Of a DNA stretch of 7,634 bases, positions 6,421 through 7,634 are shown in pieces. Position 1 is the stretch's first letter; the number at the start of each line of letters is the position of its first letter. Below the pieces are notes generated by a model. The model was not told where the DNA came from. It was given only the letters and a program-made list of their open reading frames with translations, and did not search any database. Source of the stretch: an uncultured Eubacteriales bacterium (GTDB taxonomy: Bacteria > Bacillota > Clostridia > Peptostreptococcales > Anaerovoracaceae); NCBI GenBank assembly GCA_902766185.1, contig CACXCQ010000227.1, forward strand, positions 1 through 7,634. Direction: 5' to 3'. The position numbers were made by a program, and so were the translations under genes.

Positions 6421-7407
6421 GGTGACCTCCCCTGTGGTGAGGGTCTCCCGGCTTCCGTCCGTGTAGATGACCTGCAGCCCGCCGTTCTCATCGATTCCCA
6501 AAACTCTGGCGGGCACGCCAGTCAGGTCTTTCTCCGGGTCCTTGCGGTACGTTCCCTTGAAGACCCGGATGTCGCGTCCCACGAGGAAGCTCTTCTTCCG
6601 GTAGATGTCCATAAACGCCCGGTCCTCCAGGCGGTCCATGTAATCCAGCACCCGGGCGATGACCCCTGCGGCCAGCGCGGAGCGGGAGTACTCGCCCTCC
6701 ACAGCGCCCGCCGTCTTCTTCAGCTCCTCCGGGAAGCCCTCCAGCGTCGTGTTGATCCCGATGCCGATGACCAGGTGATCGATCTGGCCGCTTTCAAAAT
6801 CCGTGATCCCTTCGGTGAGGATCCCACAGATCTTCTTTCCATTCAGGTACACATCGTTGACCCACTTGACCAGCGTTTCCTCATCCTGCCCGCACACCTC
6901 GTCAACGGCATCCGCGACCGCCGCTGCCGCCGCAATGGTGACGAGCGTCGACATGGAAAAATCAAACTCCGGTTTCACGATGATGCTCAGGTAAATTCCT
7001 TCCTTCGGTGAGAAAAAGCCCCGGCCCAGCCTGCCTTTGCCCCCGGTCTGCTGCAGCGCGATGACGGTGGTCCCATGAATGCGCAAAGGCTGGTCAGTGC
7101 CTGCGGCGATCTGCCTTGCCCGGTTGTTCGTGGAGTCCAGGACATCGTATATGTGGATCGCGTTGCTTCTGTATCTGGCCGGAAGAAACGCCCGGATCTC
7201 CTCCTCGGTGATTGGTGCCTTGTCCTCCTGCAGATGGTAGCCTCGCTTCGTCACGGCATCGATCCGGTAGCCCTCGCTTCGCAGCGCCTGGATGGCCTTC
7301 CACACCGCCGCCCGGGACACGCCCAGTTCCTCGGACAGTTTCTCCCCGGACAGGTATGCGTTGGTGTTTTGTTGTAATGCGCTCAGCACAGCTTCCTTCA
7401 CGGTCAT
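6409..7407 (-). CDS. birA: Bifunctional biotin-protein ligase / biotin operon repressor BirA
   Basis: A 332-residue cytoplasmic protein that makes biotinyl-AMP from biotin and ATP and transfers biotin to a lysine of acceptor proteins such as biotin carboxyl carrier protein. Its N-terminus also marks it as a transcriptional repressor. Domains: a winged helix-turn-helix (about 1-60, SGEKLSEELGVSRAAVWKAI at 20-39), the catalytic domain (about 80-270) and an SH3-like C-terminal domain (about 275-332). Motifs: DSTN (91-94), the ligand-binding loop GGKGRLGRGFFSP (122-134), KWVNDVYLNGKKICGILTE (181-199) with the conserved Lys-Trp-x-Asn-Asp, and GIGIN (215-219). Length is normal for group II BirA. 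The start at 7407 is supported by AAAGGAG 10 nt upstream. No biotin synthesis or transport gene and no clear BirA operator is in the window. Its downstream neighbours are two ABC exporter genes, a less usual setting than next to coaX, so the shared orientation may not mean shared function. Confidence 0.95.
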   Translation of the reverse strand: MTVKEAVLSALQQNTNAYLSGEKLSEELGVSRAAVWKAIQALRSEGYRIDAVTKRGYHLQEDKAPITEEEIRAFLPARYRSNAIHIYDVLDSTNNRARQIAAGTDQPLRIHGTTVIALQQTGGKGRLGRGFFSPKEGIYLSIIVKPEFDFSMSTLVTIAAAAAVADAVDEVCGQDEETLVKWVNDVYLNGKKICGILTEGITDFESGQIDHLVIGIGINTTLEGFPEELKKTAGAVEGEYSRSALAAGVIARVLDYMDRLEDRAFMDIYRKKSFLVGRDIRVFKGTYRKDPEKDLTGVPARVLGIDENGGLQVIYTDGSRETLTTGEVTVRA

Positions 7408-7417
7408 CGTTGCTCTG

Positions 7418-7424
7418 CTCCTTT
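7418..7424 (-). promoter_or_regulatory. Ribosome binding site of birA
   Basis: On the minus strand AAAGGAG (7424-7418) lies 10 nt before the ATG at 7407-7405 and decides the start. It sits at the gene-proximal edge of a 28-bp tandem duplication whose other copy has a degraded version, AAGGGG. Confidence 0.8.
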
Positions 7425-7476
7425 GGTCTGCGGGTTCTAGTTCCGGCCCCTTGGTCTGTGGGTTCTTGTTCCGGTC
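7421..7476. repeat. Two-copy 28-bp tandem repeat in the birA leader
   Basis: Units at 7421-7448 and 7449-7476 match at 24 of 28 positions by direct comparison; the core TTGGTCTG[CT]GGGTTCT[AT]G is followed by TTCCGG in both copies. The array lies between the predicted birA promoter and the start codon, so it would be in the mRNA leader, and the gene-proximal copy overlaps the ribosome binding site. No strong hairpin is formed by a single unit. It could be a chance duplication or an operator/leader element. Confidence 0.75.
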
Positions 7477-7498
7477 GGTCCCGGCTCCTACGCTTCTT

Positions 7499-7527
7499 AT
7501 TTTACGGCGGCGGACGAACTTTTACAA
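7499..7527 (-). promoter_or_regulatory. Predicted sigma-A-type promoter of birA
   Basis: On the minus strand, TTGTAA (7527-7522, 4 of 6 matches to TTGACA) is separated by exactly 17 nt from TAAAAT (7504-7499, 5 of 6 matches to TATAAT). Transcription would start near 7490-7493, giving a leader of roughly 83 nt before the birA ATG. No other promoter of similar quality was seen ahead of the ABC genes, so this one may serve all three minus-strand genes. The TTGTAAA part resembles a BirA half-site, but no matching inverted half-site at the expected spacing was found. Confidence 0.5.
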
Positions 7528-7538
7528 CAGCATTTGTT

Positions 7539-7634
7539 TCAGCGCGGCCGCGTAGCAAGGCTCTGCGAGCCGGCCAAACACTTTTTCGTGATCAAATGTA
7601 ACCAAGAATCGCTGAACCCGTTGAAATCAAAAGG
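7539..7634 (-). other. Open minus-strand frame at the window edge, possible gene tail
   Basis: Read on the minus strand from the right edge, one frame stays open for 31 codons and ends at TGA (7541-7539), 12 bp before the predicted birA promoter begins. The peptide ends SQSLATRPR and matches no family I recognise. A frame this short in GC-rich DNA can be open by chance and no start is visible, so this may equally be non-coding. A small hairpin (GGCTC-TGC-GAGCC, 7559-7571) and a NotI-type octamer GCGGCCGC (7544-7551) lie in the same stretch. Confidence 0.15.

Noticed and set aside
7367..7527. BirA operator built on TTGTAAA-like half-sites near birA
   Set aside because: Only isolated half-site resemblance was found, with no inverted GGTTTACAA partner at the expected spacing; TTGTAAA is adequately explained as the -35 region.
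7559..7590. Intrinsic terminator on the plus strand (GGCTC-TGC-GAGCC then CTTTTT)
   Set aside because: The stem is only 5 bp, the T-run begins about 10 nt after it, and there is no plus-strand gene upstream to terminate.
7212..7601. 129-codon plus-strand frame spanning the birA start and leader
   Set aside because: It is antisense to birA, low in complexity, and lacks a convincing ribosome binding site.

Overview
The window looks like chromosomal DNA of a GC-rich anaerobic member of the Bacillota (Clostridia-like). This is inferred from strong AAAGGAG-type ribosome binding sites, a birA with an N-terminal DNA-binding domain, an adjacent pair of half-size ABC exporters of the heterodimeric type common in Bacillota, and a PaaK-like ligase next to a class I aminotransferase. 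Species cannot be named from the sequence. No rRNA, tRNA, CRISPR array, insertion sequence or phage gene was seen.

Layout. Two plus-strand genes fill the left third: a phenylacetate-CoA ligase-like adenylate-forming enzyme (44-1288) and a PLP-dependent class I/II aminotransferase (1331-2527). They are 42 bp apart, each has a good ribosome binding site, and both are preceded by the same decamer CCTTTGCATA. They converge on a minus-strand block across a 73-bp GC-rich gap (2528-2600) that can form a strong hairpin. Read in its own direction, the minus-strand block is birA (7407 to 6409), an 83-bp gap holding a three-copy 23-bp tandem repeat, then two ABC exporter half-transporters (6325 to 4511 and 4511 to 2601) joined by a one-base TGATG stop/start overlap. 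Upstream of birA are a reasonable sigma-A-type promoter (TTGTAA-17-TAAAAT on the minus strand) and a 28-bp tandem duplication in the predicted leader. The last ~95 bases may hold the tail of another minus-strand reading frame, but this is weak.

How the genes may work together. The left pair fits oxidative breakdown of aromatic or branched amino acids: the aminotransferase would make a 2-oxo acid, and the ligase would handle the aryl-acetate/aryl-acetyl-CoA end. The usual middle enzyme, a 2-oxoacid:ferredoxin oxidoreductase such as IorAB, is not in the window and would be expected just to the left. The two ABC proteins almost certainly form one asymmetric exporter: the upstream subunit has lost the catalytic Glu (now Asp) and the H-loop His (now Gln), while the downstream subunit keeps both but has a changed signature motif (SQGQ). 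Together they give one consensus and one degenerate ATP site. BirA is a bifunctional biotin ligase/repressor. Its link to the exporter is only co-orientation and possible co-transcription.

No clearly undescribed system was found. The least explained elements are the two short tandem-repeat sets flanking birA and the excess of the heptamer CCTTTGC/GCAAAGG.
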